Shown here in pieces: positions 28,224-37,128 of a DNA stretch of 64,000 nt. Source of the stretch: Sneathiella sp. Lineage in GTDB: Bacteria; Pseudomonadota; Alphaproteobacteria; Sneathiellales; Sneathiellaceae. The stretch covers positions 30,200 to 94,199 of the forward strand of contig NZ_NZMB01000016.1 in NCBI RefSeq assembly GCF_002694385.1, in the 5' to 3' direction. Every line of letters starts with the position of its first letter. Position 1 is the first letter of the stretch. Position numbers and translations under genes: made by a program. The notes beneath the pieces were generated by a model, which worked only from the letters and a program-made list of their open reading frames with translations, ran no database searches and had not been told where the DNA came from.

Positions 28224-29021
28224 TCAGCTATCCGATTTATCCGCCGCGTTGCCCGCGGCTTTCGCCTGCGCCCGCACCGCATTGATCACGGTTTTCATGT
28301 CTTCAAGCGAAATCACGCCGGGAATGAACTGATCGCCAATGATGAAGGCGGGCGTACCGCTGATGCCGAGTTTTCCGGCAAGCTCATGATTTTTCTCGAT
28401 AACATTGCGGGTTTTATCGCTCTGCATATCGGTCTGCAACTTTGCCGTATCCAGGCCGGATTCTTCAGCGATCGACAGGATCCGTTCTTTCGTGAGGCTG
28501 CCGCGGCTCTCCATCAATGCAGTGTGAAACCCTTCGTACTTACCCTGCTCAAGCGATGCAATAGCGGCCTGCGATGCCAGAAATGACTCCGCCCCCAGTA
28601 TGGGAAATTCCTTTAAAACCAAACGGGTATTGCCATCTTCCTGAACCGCCTTCATAAGATCGGGAAAGCTTTTCTTGCAATAGCCACAGCGATAGTCGAA
28701 AAATTCGACGATGGTGACATCTCCCTCCGGATTTCCGGCGATAAAGCTGTAGCCATCATTTTGCAGATCATCGGAATATGTGGCGAGAAGGGCCTGCTGC
28801 TGCTCCGCGGCGGCCTGCTTCTCGCGCTGGCTGAGGGTGATCAGAGCCTCGCGGAGAACACCCGGATTTTCCATCAGATAGGCCTTGACCCGGTCGCCAA
28901 ACGCCGCATCCTCCGTCGCGCCACGCGGCGTAAGAAATCCATAGAGACTGATCCCGATGGCGACAATCGCCACGAATAGGGCGAGGAGAGGGAGGGTTTT
29001 CGGCTTTCCGGATACAGGCAT
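28224..29021 (-). CDS. DsbA-family thioredoxin-fold oxidoreductase, membrane-anchored
   Basis: A 265-residue protein with one N-terminal hydrophobic helix (LLALFVAIVAIGISLYGF), then a helical region (about 40-85, KAYLMENPGVLREALITL) and a DsbA/Com1-like thioredoxin domain. The active site is C112-G-Y-C115 in FFDYRCGYCKKSFPD, and the cis-Pro region is LGISGTPAFIIGD. This architecture is typical of alphaproteobacterial periplasmic DsbA-like proteins acting in disulfide formation or shuffling. The Com1/ScsC subgroup is possible. No dsbB is adjacent. Confidence 0.9.
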   Translation of the reverse strand: MPVSGKPKTLPLLALFVAIVAIGISLYGFLTPRGATEDAAFGDRVKAYLMENPGVLREALITLSQREKQAAAEQQQALLATYSDDLQNDGYSFIAGNPEGDVTIVEFFDYRCGYCKKSFPDLMKAVQEDGNTRLVLKEFPILGAESFLASQAAIASLEQGKYEGFHTALMESRGSLTKERILSIAEESGLDTAKLQTDMQSDKTRNVIEKNHELAGKLGISGTPAFIIGDQFIPGVISLEDMKTVINAVRAQAKAAGNAADKSDS

Positions 29022-29118
29022 CGGCGGCTTTCATCATATAGGGACAGGGCACGATTATGCGCTTCACGCCCGTAAAATCAAATAAACAATGACGTGATCC
29101 CAGGGCATATCAGGGCTG

Positions 29119-29136
29119 TACTTGTCAGTACAAGTA
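29119..29136. promoter_or_regulatory. Palindrome TACTTGT-N4-ACAAGTA between dsbA-like gene and mscL
   Basis: TACTTGTCAGTACAAGTA is a perfect 7 bp inverted repeat with a 4 bp centre. It lies 98 bp upstream of the dsbA-like start and 116 bp upstream of mscL in the divergent interval. The symmetry and position suit a dimeric repressor operator, but no regulator family can be named. Confidence 0.35.
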
Positions 29137-29251
29137 AATAATCCCGATTGTCGCGCCGCCGTTCCCTATTTATAGTATCCGGACGGGCAGCTGGCGCAAC
29201 AGCCCGCACGTCATACCATATGCGCCTGTTTATCGAAGTGAGGGGTAAGTG

Positions 29252-29671
29252 ATGCTTAAGGAATTTAAAGAATTCGCCATGCGCGGAAACGTACTGGACA
29301 TGGCCGTTGGTATCATCATCGGTGCCGCATTCGGCACCATTGTCAAATCTCTGGTCGATGACGTCATCATGCCTCCGATCGGGCTGCTGCTCGGCGGTGT
29401 CGATTTCACCGATTTCTTTATCACCCTGTCCGGCGGGGATTATGCCACCCTTGCCGCCGCCAAGGAAGCGGGGGCCGTCACCTTGAATTATGGCGCCTTC
29501 ATCAACACGATTATCAGCTTCCTGATTGTCGCCTTCGCGGTGTTTCTGCTGATCAAGCAGATGAACCGGGTCATCAAGAAGGAAGAGGCCGCCCCCGCAG
29601 CACCACCCGCGCCGCCGCGTGAGGAAGTCCTGCTGGAAGAAATTCGCGATATTCTGAAAAACCAGAAATAA
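29252..29671 (+). CDS. mscL: Large-conductance mechanosensitive channel
   Basis: MscL opens on membrane stretch to release solutes under hypo-osmotic shock. The 139-residue subunit has the amphipathic N-terminus [31 protein letters not shown] leading into TM1, a periplasmic loop ending [14 protein letters not shown]2 ([15 protein letters not shown]) and a charged C-terminal helix after a Pro/Ala linker ([14 protein letters not shown]). GAGGGG precedes the start; an in-frame GTG one codon upstream is the only alternative. Confidence 0.97.
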   Translation: MLKEFKEFAMRGNVLDMAVGIIIGAAFGTIVKSLVDDVIMPPIGLLLGGVDFTDFFITLSGGDYATLAAAKEAGAVTLNYGAFINTIISFLIVAFAVFLLIKQMNRVIKKEEAAPAAPPAPPREEVLLEEIRDILKNQK

Positions 29672-29700
29672 CGCGCCCGCCACTATGCTGCCGGTCCGGA

Positions 29701-31062
29701 CTAGTTCCGGGCCGTCTGCTGCTGTTTTGCAATTGTGATAATGTCCTGCGCCCGAAGATAGAGGGGGCTGCCCACTTTAAATAAATCCTGCGCCCGTTCC
29801 GCATGAAAAATAGCCTTGGCGGCATTCCCTTCCAGCAGATACCGCTCCGCACTGGCATAGGCCAGCATCGCCGTATCACCAAGTCGGCTGTAGGCGATGG
29901 CAAGCTGATCCCATGTATTGACATTATCCGGATCAAGCGCCTGGCTCGCACTGAGGATATCGAGCGCCTTTTCCGAATCCTGCGGATTACCGGTCGCATT
30001 CAGTACCGTCGCATAAAGGGTCAGGATCAGCGGCTCATCCGGCGCCAGATTTACCGCCGTTTCCAGCGGAGACAACGCCGCATTGATATTACCCGTCTCG
30101 TATAGGGCCTGCCCCTTCAACTCATGAAAATAGGGATCGGTCGGATATTCCGCAATCAGGCTGTCGATTTCGGCCAGGGCTTTCTGCATGTCCGGATAGC
30201 GGTAATAGGCAATAGCGCGGGCATAGCGCGCCTCGACACTCTTGTCCGTTTCCGGATATTCGCGCAGCGTCCGGGCGAGGGGGCGGGTAAAGCCGATCAG
30301 CTTCGCCTGCATGCGCTTCATGGCGATCACATCTTCAGGGCTGTCCGGCACATCCTGATAAGGGGAGTTCTTCACCCGCTGGCTGAGCGCCGCGACACGT
30401 TCACTGCTGACCGGATGACTGCGATAGTAGGAGGAGATGGAATTCTGCGGCTGATACTGGCCCTGACCGATGATCTCCAGAAACTCCATCATGCCGCGTC
30501 CGGACTGACCGGTCCGGTCGAGATAGGTGATAGCCGCCTGATCGGCGGAGGATTCCTGCGTCCGGCTATATTGCAGAAAGGAACGGGTCGCCATATCAGT
30601 GGAGCCCATGGCGATGGCCATGCCCGCTTCTCCGCCGCCCGCCGCCATAGCGGCCAGGCCAAGGATCATGCCAACGATGTTCTTGATGCTGGCGTTTTTC
30701 AGCGCATCCTGGGTGCGCGCCAGATGACCGCCCGCAATGTGTCCCGTTTCATGGGCAATCACGCCTTTCAATTGCGACGGGGTCTCGACCCGCTCCAGCA
30801 GGCCGCGAAACATGAACATCCGCTGGCCACCTGCCACAAAGGCGTTCAAATCATCGCTATTGATGATATATAAACGGACATCATCGCCATTCAGCCCGGC
30901 CGCGGCGAACAGAGGCCTTGCGTAAGAGCGCAGGGTGTGTTCAATTTCCGCGTCACGGATAAAGGAGGGGCCCGTCTGTTTGGCAAATGCCCCCTGCAAG
31001 GGCACTAACAGGACCAGAAATATGGATAGCGTTGTTACTATGCGTTTGATCAAAAAAAACAT
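29701..31062 (-). CDS. M48-family periplasmic metalloprotease with TPR tail (BepA-like)
   Basis: A 453-residue protein with a signal peptide (cleavage after LQGAFA). The M48 zinc protease domain has VIAHETGHIAGGH (H104-E-x-x-H108) and a downstream third ligand region SADQAAITYLDRTG. The SSYYRSHPVSSERVAAL block is characteristic of BepA/YfgC/LoiP-type proteases. The C-terminal half consists of TPR-like repeats (EIDSLIAEYPTDPYFHELKG, LETAVNLAPDEPLILTL, LSASQALDPDNVNTWDQLA). By family, it assists or degrades outer-membrane proteins during assembly. Its start overlaps the 5' end of the divergent GGT-like gene if the latter begins at 31040. Confidence 0.9.
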   Translation of the reverse strand: MFFLIKRIVTTLSIFLVLLVPLQGAFAKQTGPSFIRDAEIEHTLRSYARPLFAAAGLNGDDVRLYIINSDDLNAFVAGGQRMFMFRGLLERVETPSQLKGVIAHETGHIAGGHLARTQDALKNASIKNIVGMILGLAAMAAGGGEAGMAIAMGSTDMATRSFLQYSRTQESSADQAAITYLDRTGQSGRGMMEFLEIIGQGQYQPQNSISSYYRSHPVSSERVAALSQRVKNSPYQDVPDSPEDVIAMKRMQAKLIGFTRPLARTLREYPETDKSVEARYARAIAYYRYPDMQKALAEIDSLIAEYPTDPYFHELKGQALYETGNINAALSPLETAVNLAPDEPLILTLYATVLNATGNPQDSEKALDILSASQALDPDNVNTWDQLAIAYSRLGDTAMLAYASAERYLLEGNAAKAIFHAERAQDLFKVGSPLYLRAQDIITIAKQQQTARN

Positions 31063-32557
31063 CCCCTTATATCTTCCTAAAACTAGGAAGTTGGATGGCT
31101 TGCGTCAATGGATTGCGCGCCTGTTATTTCTTGGCCTGCTGCCGTCTCTGCTGCTTTCCGCCTGTGGCGGGCCCAGCGTTCCACTCGGCCAGATCGGTAA
31201 TGTGGAGGGCGACCTCGGCGGCGCTGCTTCGGATGAGCCGCGTGCCACCCTCGTTGCGGAAGACATCCTTGCCTCCGGCGGCACAGCGGCGGATGCCGCC
31301 ACCGCCCTTTATTTTACGCTGGCCGTTACCTATCCGGTTGCGGCTTCGCTTGGCGGCGGCGGGGAATGCATTGTCTATGACACCAAGACCAACAAGCTCG
31401 AAAATCTGCAATTCTTCAATCAGTCACCTGCCGCGGGCGGCGCCATCGCCATTCCCGGCAATATTCGTGGCATGGCGGCGTTGCAGGCCCGCTACGGCCG
31501 CCTTGAATGGTCTCAACTCCTCGCCCCGGCCGAACAGATCGCCGCCTTTGGCGAGCCGCTCTCCCGCGCCCAGCATATGGCCATGGTCGTCAACCGGAAC
31601 CAATTCATCCTCGACTATAACATCCGCAATATCTTCACCGACAAAGACGGTAATTTTGTGGCTGAGGGTACCCGTCTGCGGCAGGTGCGGCTGGCAGCCC
31701 TGTTATCGGCCCTGCGCTCTGAAGGCGGCGCCTCCTTCTACACCGGCAACTGGGCGCGCACCTTTGTTGAAGATGCCCGCATCGCCGGCGGCGACATCAC
31801 CGTCTCGGACATGGTGAATTACAAGCCCGTCTGGCAGGACGCGCGCAGCTTCCGCGTTGACAGCAACATGGTCGGATTGTCCACCGGACGATCCGGCGAG
31901 CTGTTCGAAACCCTTTGGAAATCACTCTATGACGGCAAGGGTATTCTCGGTGTCAATGTGTCCATTCCGGAAATCGATATCGCCCGGCAAACGGCGGAGC
32001 TTTTCTCGAAAGTACCGGATATATCACCGTTCATCAGCTACGGCACCACATCCTTCGTCACGTCCGATAACCAGGGCGGGGCAGTGGCCTGCGTCGTCGG
32101 CCTCGGCTTCCCTTTCGGGAGTGGCCAGATGGGTGAAATCAGCGGTATTGTCATGGCCGGAAACCAGGGGGCGGACATGCGCGAATTTGCCGCCTCTCCC
32201 ATGATCATGGCCAATATCACGAACAAGGATATTTATTATGCAGGGGCGGCCTCCGGCGGGGCCGTCGCAACGGTGGCGACCGTCTCGACGGCGCTCAATG
32301 TGCTGGCGCAGGGACAGGCACTCGATCCGGCAATTGAGGCGCCGCGCCTCTTCACCATGGGACCGCGGCTTCCGCTGCTGTATGAATCCGCTATGGCCGC
32401 TGAGGATGTGGCGGCATTGCAAAGCGAATTTCCCGCCGCCGTGGAAGTGGACCGGCTGGCGTCTGTCAACGCCATCTACTGCCGGGATGGCAAGCTGTTC
32501 AACTGTATTTCCCGTCATGATCCACGCGGCTACGGCCTGTCGCTGGTCGGCAATTAG
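31040..32557 (+). CDS. Gamma-glutamyltransferase-family lipoprotein
   Basis: A 505-residue Ntn-hydrolase relative of GGT. A lipobox (LLPSLLLSAC) follows the N-terminal hydrophobic stretch, so the protein is likely lipid-anchored outside the cytoplasm, an uncommon form for GGT. Family blocks are LASGGTAADAATALYFTLAV, SLGGGGECIVYD and GTTSFVTSDNQGGAVACVVGLGFPFGSG, with the self-processing Thr at about residue 336. YYAGAASGGAVATVATVSTALNVL follows in the small subunit part. Some substrate-binding residues of GGT are not obvious, so the substrate is uncertain. The start could be ATG 31040, overlapping the M48 gene by 23 bp, or TTG 31100, which has AGGAAG 9 bp upstream. Confidence 0.75.
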   Translation: MRLIKKNIPLYLPKTRKLDGLRQWIARLLFLGLLPSLLLSACGGPSVPLGQIGNVEGDLGGAASDEPRATLVAEDILASGGTAADAATALYFTLAVTYPVAASLGGGGECIVYDTKTNKLENLQFFNQSPAAGGAIAIPGNIRGMAALQARYGRLEWSQLLAPAEQIAAFGEPLSRAQHMAMVVNRNQFILDYNIRNIFTDKDGNFVAEGTRLRQVRLAALLSALRSEGGASFYTGNWARTFVEDARIAGGDITVSDMVNYKPVWQDARSFRVDSNMVGLSTGRSGELFETLWKSLYDGKGILGVNVSIPEIDIARQTAELFSKVPDISPFISYGTTSFVTSDNQGGAVACVVGLGFPFGSGQMGEISGIVMAGNQGADMREFAASPMIMANITNKDIYYAGAASGGAVATVATVSTALNVLAQGQALDPAIEAPRLFTMGPRLPLLYESAMAAEDVAALQSEFPAAVEVDRLASVNAIYCRDGKLFNCISRHDPRGYGLSLVGN

Positions 32558-32569
32558 GATTGCAGGCGG

Positions 32570-33724
32570 ATGACACAGTCCAAGGGCCCCGAAATCAGCC
32601 CCTTCATCGTCATGGAAGTCATGAAAGCCGCCGCAATGCGGGAAGAACAGGGCGGTGAGGTGATCCATATGGAGGTCGGACAACCCGGCACAAAAGCCCC
32701 CGCGAAGGTGTTGGCGGCGGCGCGTGCGGCGCTCGATCAGCAGCTTATCGGTTATACGGGCGCCCTCGGGATCCCCGAGTTGCGGGAGGCTATTTCACGC
32801 CATTACCGGGATTTTTATGGCGCCACAGTGCCCGCAAATCGCATCATCGTCACCACCGGCTCATCCGGCGCCTTTCTGCTCAGTTTTCTATCCGCTTTTA
32901 AGACGGGGGACCGTGTTGTCCTGGCGGAGCCCGGCTATCCCGCCTATCGCAATATCCTGACGGCGCTGGGGCGCTCACCCCTCGGGCTGCCCTGCGGGGC
33001 GGAAACCAATTTTCAGCCAACGCCAGAGTTGCTGGACAGGCTGGACGAACCGCTGCAAGGACTGCTGGTCGCAAGCCCGTCAAACCCGACCGGCACCATG
33101 ATCCATGAAAGGGAAATGCGGGCGCTTGTCGATTATTGTAAAGACAGGGGTCTGCAATTCATCTCCGACGAGATTTATCACGGCATCTGCTATGACGAAG
33201 CGGCGGTGACCGCGTTGCAATTCACCGATGAGGCAATTGTCATTAACAGCTTTTCGAAATTCTTTTCGATGACTGGCTGGCGGCTCGGCTGGATGGTGGT
33301 GCCGGAGCGGCTGCTCGACCTCTGCGAGAAGCTGGCGCAAAATCTATTTATCTCGCCGCCCGCGCTCAGCCAGTATGCCGCTGTCGCTGCCTTTGACTGC
33401 CATGATGAGATTGCGGCCAATGTGGCGGTCTATGCCCGTAATCGTGACTTGCTGTTGCGGGAATTTCCAAAGCTGGGGCTGAGCCGACTGGCGGCCGCCG
33501 ACGGCGCTTTTTACCTCTATGCGGATGTGCGGGATTATACCAATGATTCCGTCGAATTCTGCAAGCGGATGCTGCATGAGACGGGAGTGGCGGCAACACC
33601 GGGCGTCGATTTCGATCCGCATCGCGGCCATGTCTATGTGCGGTTTTCCTTCGCCGGGACGACCGAGGCCATGGAACGGGCGGTTGCGGCCCTCAAAAAC
33701 TGGCCGGCGCTCAGAAAATCATAG
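32570..33724 (+). CDS. Class I/II pyridoxal-phosphate aminotransferase
   Basis: A 384-residue fold type I aminotransferase. PLP-binding landmarks are TTGSSGAFLLSFLSAF, VASPSNPTGTMI (Asn), FISDEIYHGICY (Asp/Tyr) and the Schiff-base region NSFSKFFSMTGWRLGWMV with the Lys. The substrate-carboxylate Arg is in VYVRFSFAG near the C-terminus. It resembles aspartate/aromatic-type aminotransferases commonly left unnamed; the exact substrate cannot be told. It starts 12 bp after the GGT-like gene and ends before a strong bidirectional terminator. Confidence 0.88.
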   Translation: MTQSKGPEISPFIVMEVMKAAAMREEQGGEVIHMEVGQPGTKAPAKVLAAARAALDQQLIGYTGALGIPELREAISRHYRDFYGATVPANRIIVTTGSSGAFLLSFLSAFKTGDRVVLAEPGYPAYRNILTALGRSPLGLPCGAETNFQPTPELLDRLDEPLQGLLVASPSNPTGTMIHEREMRALVDYCKDRGLQFISDEIYHGICYDEAAVTALQFTDEAIVINSFSKFFSMTGWRLGWMVVPERLLDLCEKLAQNLFISPPALSQYAAVAAFDCHDEIAANVAVYARNRDLLLREFPKLGLSRLAAADGAFYLYADVRDYTNDSVEFCKRMLHETGVAATPGVDFDPHRGHVYVRFSFAGTTEAMERAVAALKNWPALRKS

Positions 33725-33780
33725 GCCTTTCTGACACGCCACTTTGCAATGATCCACAGGCAAGCTTGCATCTGGCGAAA

Positions 33781-33804
33781 AAAAGGGGGCTTGTGCCCCC
33801 TTTT
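33781..33804. terminator. Bidirectional intrinsic terminator between aminotransferase gene and rne
   Basis: AAAAGGGGGC (33781-33790), loop TTGT, GCCCCCTTTT (33795-33804): a perfect 10 bp stem flanked by A and T runs, so it can end transcripts from both sides. It is 57 bp past the aminotransferase stop and 44 bp past the rne stop. Confidence 0.9.
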
Positions 33805-33847
33805 CCGTTTTCATTTAATGTGATTGCCAGGAGCTAATCTCTCGGCA

Positions 33848-36628
33848 TCAGCCGCGCCGCCACCAACCGCGTCGCTTCGGCTTTGCCTCGCTCGACGTTG
33901 TTTCCTCAACCGCTCCCTCATTGACCAGCGTCACAGAGACAGGTTTTTCCGAAATTTCGGTAGTATCGGCCACCGCCGTATCAGCCGGCGCTTTCGCAGT
34001 TTCGGGTGCAGAGGTAGGCATATCATCCGCTTTTGCCGCGGCTTTGGAGGCCGGTTTGGACGCGTCTTCTTTCGCCTCCGCCGCGCTTTCCCCGTTCACA
34101 TCGGCTTCCGTTGTTTCCGCCTCGGCTTTCTTGGTGGTCCGCCGACGACGGGCGGGGGCTTTCTTTTTCGGCTTTTCTTCCTCTTCCATTTCCGCATTCG
34201 CGGAAGAGGCGGGTTCGGAGACTGTCTCTGCGGCAGGTTCTGCTTCGGCCGCTGTCGCCTTGCGGCGGGTGCGGCGTGGCTTTTTAACCTCAACCGGCTC
34301 TTCCGCCGCTTGTGCATCCGTCCCCTGCAGCGGCGTATCCGGCGATGCGTCCGCCGTTTCCCCGGCAGTCTGTGGCGCAGCCGTCTGCTCCTCTGCGGCA
34401 GGGGCACTATCCCCCTCCGTCACCGTAATTGGAATATGAACAGACGCCTGATCATCGGCAGTATCGCCCTGTGTGGCTGTCTCCTCAAGGACGGTGCGTC
34501 CGCCTTCGCCGTCCTCTGCATGGCGCGCCTCATCACTCGTCGCTGTGCGGGAGCGACGGCGACCGCCGCGTTTGCCGCGACGGCGGCGTTTCGGCTCCTG
34601 GGCGTCCTCGTCGCTATCAGAGGGATGACCCTCACGCGGTTCCGCCTTCTGACTTTCCGACGCGCCCGCCTCAGTCGCGGCAGATTCGTCCCGGGGCTTA
34701 CGGCGGCGACGGCGGCGGCGGCGTTTGGAAGAACTGCCATCTTCGTCTTCATTGCCTTGGCTGCGGGCGGGCTTTTCCTCTTCGTCCTCTTCCTCGTCCT
34801 CATCCTCCGCAATGGGGGAGGCGGTATAGGCCGCTGCAACCTCACGTGAGACAGGGGTCAGCTCGCCCGGTTTGCCCTTTTCCCGGTCCATCTTGTAATC
34901 ATTCATATTGATGGTAGGATCGGCAAGGATCAGAATGGTGATACCATAGAGGTTTTCCAGTTCCTGAATGACCGCGCGCTTCTGATTCAGCAGGTATATC
35001 GCCACCTCCGTATGAACGGAAACAGTGATCTTGCTGCTGCGTTCGCGCACGCCTTCCTCTTCCAGCGTGCGGATAATCAGCAGTGCCGTGGATTCGATAG
35101 AGCGCACAAAACCGGATCCGCCGCAGGTATGGCAGATTGTCGTGCTGGTTTCCAGGAAACTCGGCCGCAGGCGCTGACGCGACATTTCCATCAGGCCAAA
35201 GGGGCTAATCCGTCCCACCTGAATACGCGCCCGGTCGGATTTGAGACAATCCTTCATCCGACGTTCCACCGCCCGGTTATTACGGTTGTCGTCCATATCG
35301 ATAAAATCGATGACGATCAGACCGGCCAAATCGCGCAGGCGAAGCTGACGGGCAATTTCTTCGGCCGCCTCCAGATTGGTCTTCGTCGCCGTATCCTCGA
35401 CATTGCGCTCCCGCGTGGCCTTGCCGGAGTTCACATCGATGGAGACAAGCGCCTCGGTCGGGTTGATAACAATATAACCGCCGGATTTGAGCTGCACCTC
35501 GGGATGATACATGGAGGCGAACTGCTGCTCCACCTGAAAGCGATGGAAGAGGGGGATCTTGTCCTTGTAGGGCTGCACCTTCTTCGCATGGCTCGGCATC
35601 AGCTTGCGCATGAAATCCTTGGCGACCTTGTAGCCCTCGTCGCCTTCAACCAGAACCTCACTGATATCCTTATCATAGAGGTCGCGGATGCAACGCTTGA
35701 TGAGGTTCGCCTCCTCATAGACGCAGAAGGGCGCAATGGATTTCAGCGTCAGTTCGCGAATATCGTCCCACAAGCGCATGAGAAATTCATAATCACGCTT
35801 GATCTCGACCTTGGTGCGGCTGAGACCTGCCGTGCGGATGATCACGCCGATACCTTTGGGAACATCCAGCTCATTGGCAATTTTCTTCAGGCGCTTGCGA
35901 TCCGCCGGGGCGCTGATTTTACGGCTGATTCCGCCGCCCCGTCCGGTGTTGGGCATCAGCACGCTGTAACGGCCAGGCAGGGAGATATAGGTGGTCAGGG
36001 CCGCGCCCTTATTGCCGCGCTCTTCCTTGACGACCTGCACCAGCAGAATCTGCCGCCGCTTGATGACTTCCTGGATTTTGTAATGCCGCCGTGACGGGAC
36101 CGGACGCCGACCCTCAATCTCATCCTCCCCGCCGAGACTTTCCACATAGTCCGTCTCGCCGCTATCAACCTCTTCGGGACCGCCATGCTCGTCCGGATCG
36201 TCGGCCGCGGAGGTATTTTCGTTCTTCTCGGCAACGACTTCCTCGCCAGCGGCGCCAGCCTCAGCCTTTCCATCTGCGGATTTGCCCCCGGCGTCCGTCT
36301 GTTCCAGTTCGGCCTCTTCAAGGTCGCTGGCTTCGAGCTCTTCGGCGGCTTCCTGTTCGATCAGCGCTTCGCGATCGGCAATAGGAAGCTGATAATAATC
36401 AGGATGAATTTCATTGAAGGGAAGAAAACCGTGGCGATTACCGCCATATTCTACAAAAGCCGCCTGTAGCGAGGGTTCGACCCGGGTGACTTTTGCGAGA
36501 TAAATATTGCCTTTAAGCTGTTTTTTTGAGGCCGTCTCGTAATCAAATTCTTCGAGACGGGTGCCTTTAACTATTACGACGCGTGTCTCTTCCTCGTGAG
36601 ACGCGTCGATCAGCATACGCGTAGCCAT
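33848..36628 (-). CDS. rne: Ribonuclease E
   Basis: A 926-residue endoribonuclease E/G family enzyme, the scaffold of mRNA decay and rRNA/tRNA processing. The S1 domain (GNIYLAKVTRVEPSLQAAFVEYG) is split by a long acidic insertion (about residues 92-175), a known trait of alphaproteobacterial RNase E. Catalytic Asp motifs are VSIDVNSGKATRE and IVIDFIDMDDNRN. The Zn-link is CHTCGGSG. After about residue 600 the tail is disordered, with acidic runs, a polyarginine block (RRRRRRR at about 635-645), a second KRRRRGKRGGRRR block, and Ala/Glu/Lys-rich sequence ending KRRGWWRRG. The basic blocks likely bind RNA and partners of the degradosome. The leader is rich in hairpins. Confidence 0.95.
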   Translation of the reverse strand: MATRMLIDASHEEETRVVIVKGTRLEEFDYETASKKQLKGNIYLAKVTRVEPSLQAAFVEYGGNRHGFLPFNEIHPDYYQLPIADREALIEQEAAEELEASDLEEAELEQTDAGGKSADGKAEAGAAGEEVVAEKNENTSAADDPDEHGGPEEVDSGETDYVESLGGEDEIEGRRPVPSRRHYKIQEVIKRRQILLVQVVKEERGNKGAALTTYISLPGRYSVLMPNTGRGGGISRKISAPADRKRLKKIANELDVPKGIGVIIRTAGLSRTKVEIKRDYEFLMRLWDDIRELTLKSIAPFCVYEEANLIKRCIRDLYDKDISEVLVEGDEGYKVAKDFMRKLMPSHAKKVQPYKDKIPLFHRFQVEQQFASMYHPEVQLKSGGYIVINPTEALVSIDVNSGKATRERNVEDTATKTNLEAAEEIARQLRLRDLAGLIVIDFIDMDDNRNNRAVERRMKDCLKSDRARIQVGRISPFGLMEMSRQRLRPSFLETSTTICHTCGGSGFVRSIESTALLIIRTLEEEGVRERSSKITVSVHTEVAIYLLNQKRAVIQELENLYGITILILADPTINMNDYKMDREKGKPGELTPVSREVAAAYTASPIAEDEDEEEDEEEKPARSQGNEDEDGSSSKRRRRRRRRKPRDESAATEAGASESQKAEPREGHPSDSDEDAQEPKRRRRGKRGGRRRSRTATSDEARHAEDGEGGRTVLEETATQGDTADDQASVHIPITVTEGDSAPAAEEQTAAPQTAGETADASPDTPLQGTDAQAAEEPVEVKKPRRTRRKATAAEAEPAAETVSEPASSANAEMEEEEKPKKKAPARRRRTTKKAEAETTEADVNGESAAEAKEDASKPASKAAAKADDMPTSAPETAKAPADTAVADTTEISEKPVSVTLVNEGAVEETTSSEAKPKRRGWWRRG

Positions 36629-37128
36629 ACTTTAGCTCCAAGACTGCATATCCTCCCTATGAGCACAGAGGATATGAGCCGATTTCTGAGGAAATCGTCG
36701 GCGCCGCCCGCTTGTTCTCGACATGATCTGAAGTACGCCTTGCCGAGGCGGCTTTAATTTCCGGCTGCCGGAACCCGTTTTCGCCATTGAAAACGGGAAC
36801 GATTTCTGTTTCACCTAATTTTCACTGCATTGTCTTAAGCGCTGCTGCCTGACGCTCCGGGGATTGACGACCTGTCAATGCCTACAAAAGCTGTCGGTAA
36901 CGGCGCCGTCCTGCCTCATATATATGAGATCAGGAACTGACCACAGGAACTCACGCGTATATGATAGCGCCATTGCCACTTTCATACCAAGTGAATAATG
37001 ACACGGGGTGAAAAATATTCGTGATATGTCGCCCGAGTGCATTGATTAGCGCCGCCGAAGCCGTTAATTTGGGATATTCGGCGGCGATTGGCCGCAAAAT
37101 GCGTAGCGTAAATTTATTTGATCCGGAT
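36629..37128. other. Intergenic region: rne leader and divergent amiC promoter side
   Basis: About 500 bp without a gene. The rne-proximal part (36647-36797) contains four strong hairpins in the transcribed leader of rne. The remaining part towards amiC is AT-richer, with no clear motif. The amiC frame stays open back to 37021, so an upstream start for amiC (for example 37099) cannot be excluded. Confidence 0.6.
36647..36797 (-). promoter_or_regulatory. Structured 5' leader of rne, four hairpins
   Basis: Within 170 bp of the rne start lie these inverted repeats: CATATCCTC/GAGGATATG (36647-36655 with 36668-36676, perfect 9 bp); GATTTC/GAAATC with flanking GCC/GGC (36678-36702); TTCCGG/CCGGAA (36759-36773, 3 nt loop); CCCGTTTTC/GAAAACGGG (36774-36782 with 36789-36797, perfect 9 bp). 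In E. coli, hairpins in the rne 5' UTR let RNase E shorten the life of its own mRNA. A similar autoregulatory leader is the natural reading here, though no sequence homology is claimed. Confidence 0.6.

Noticed and set aside
34677..34740. Simple repeat (CGG/CGAC-rich) in rne
   Set aside because: It encodes the polyarginine block of the RNase E tail and is explained by protein composition.
33824..34849. Arg/Phe/Gly-rich open frame opposite the rne tail
   Set aside because: It arises from the repetitive charged codons of the RNase E tail; the amino-acid bias is extreme and no ribosome site is seen.
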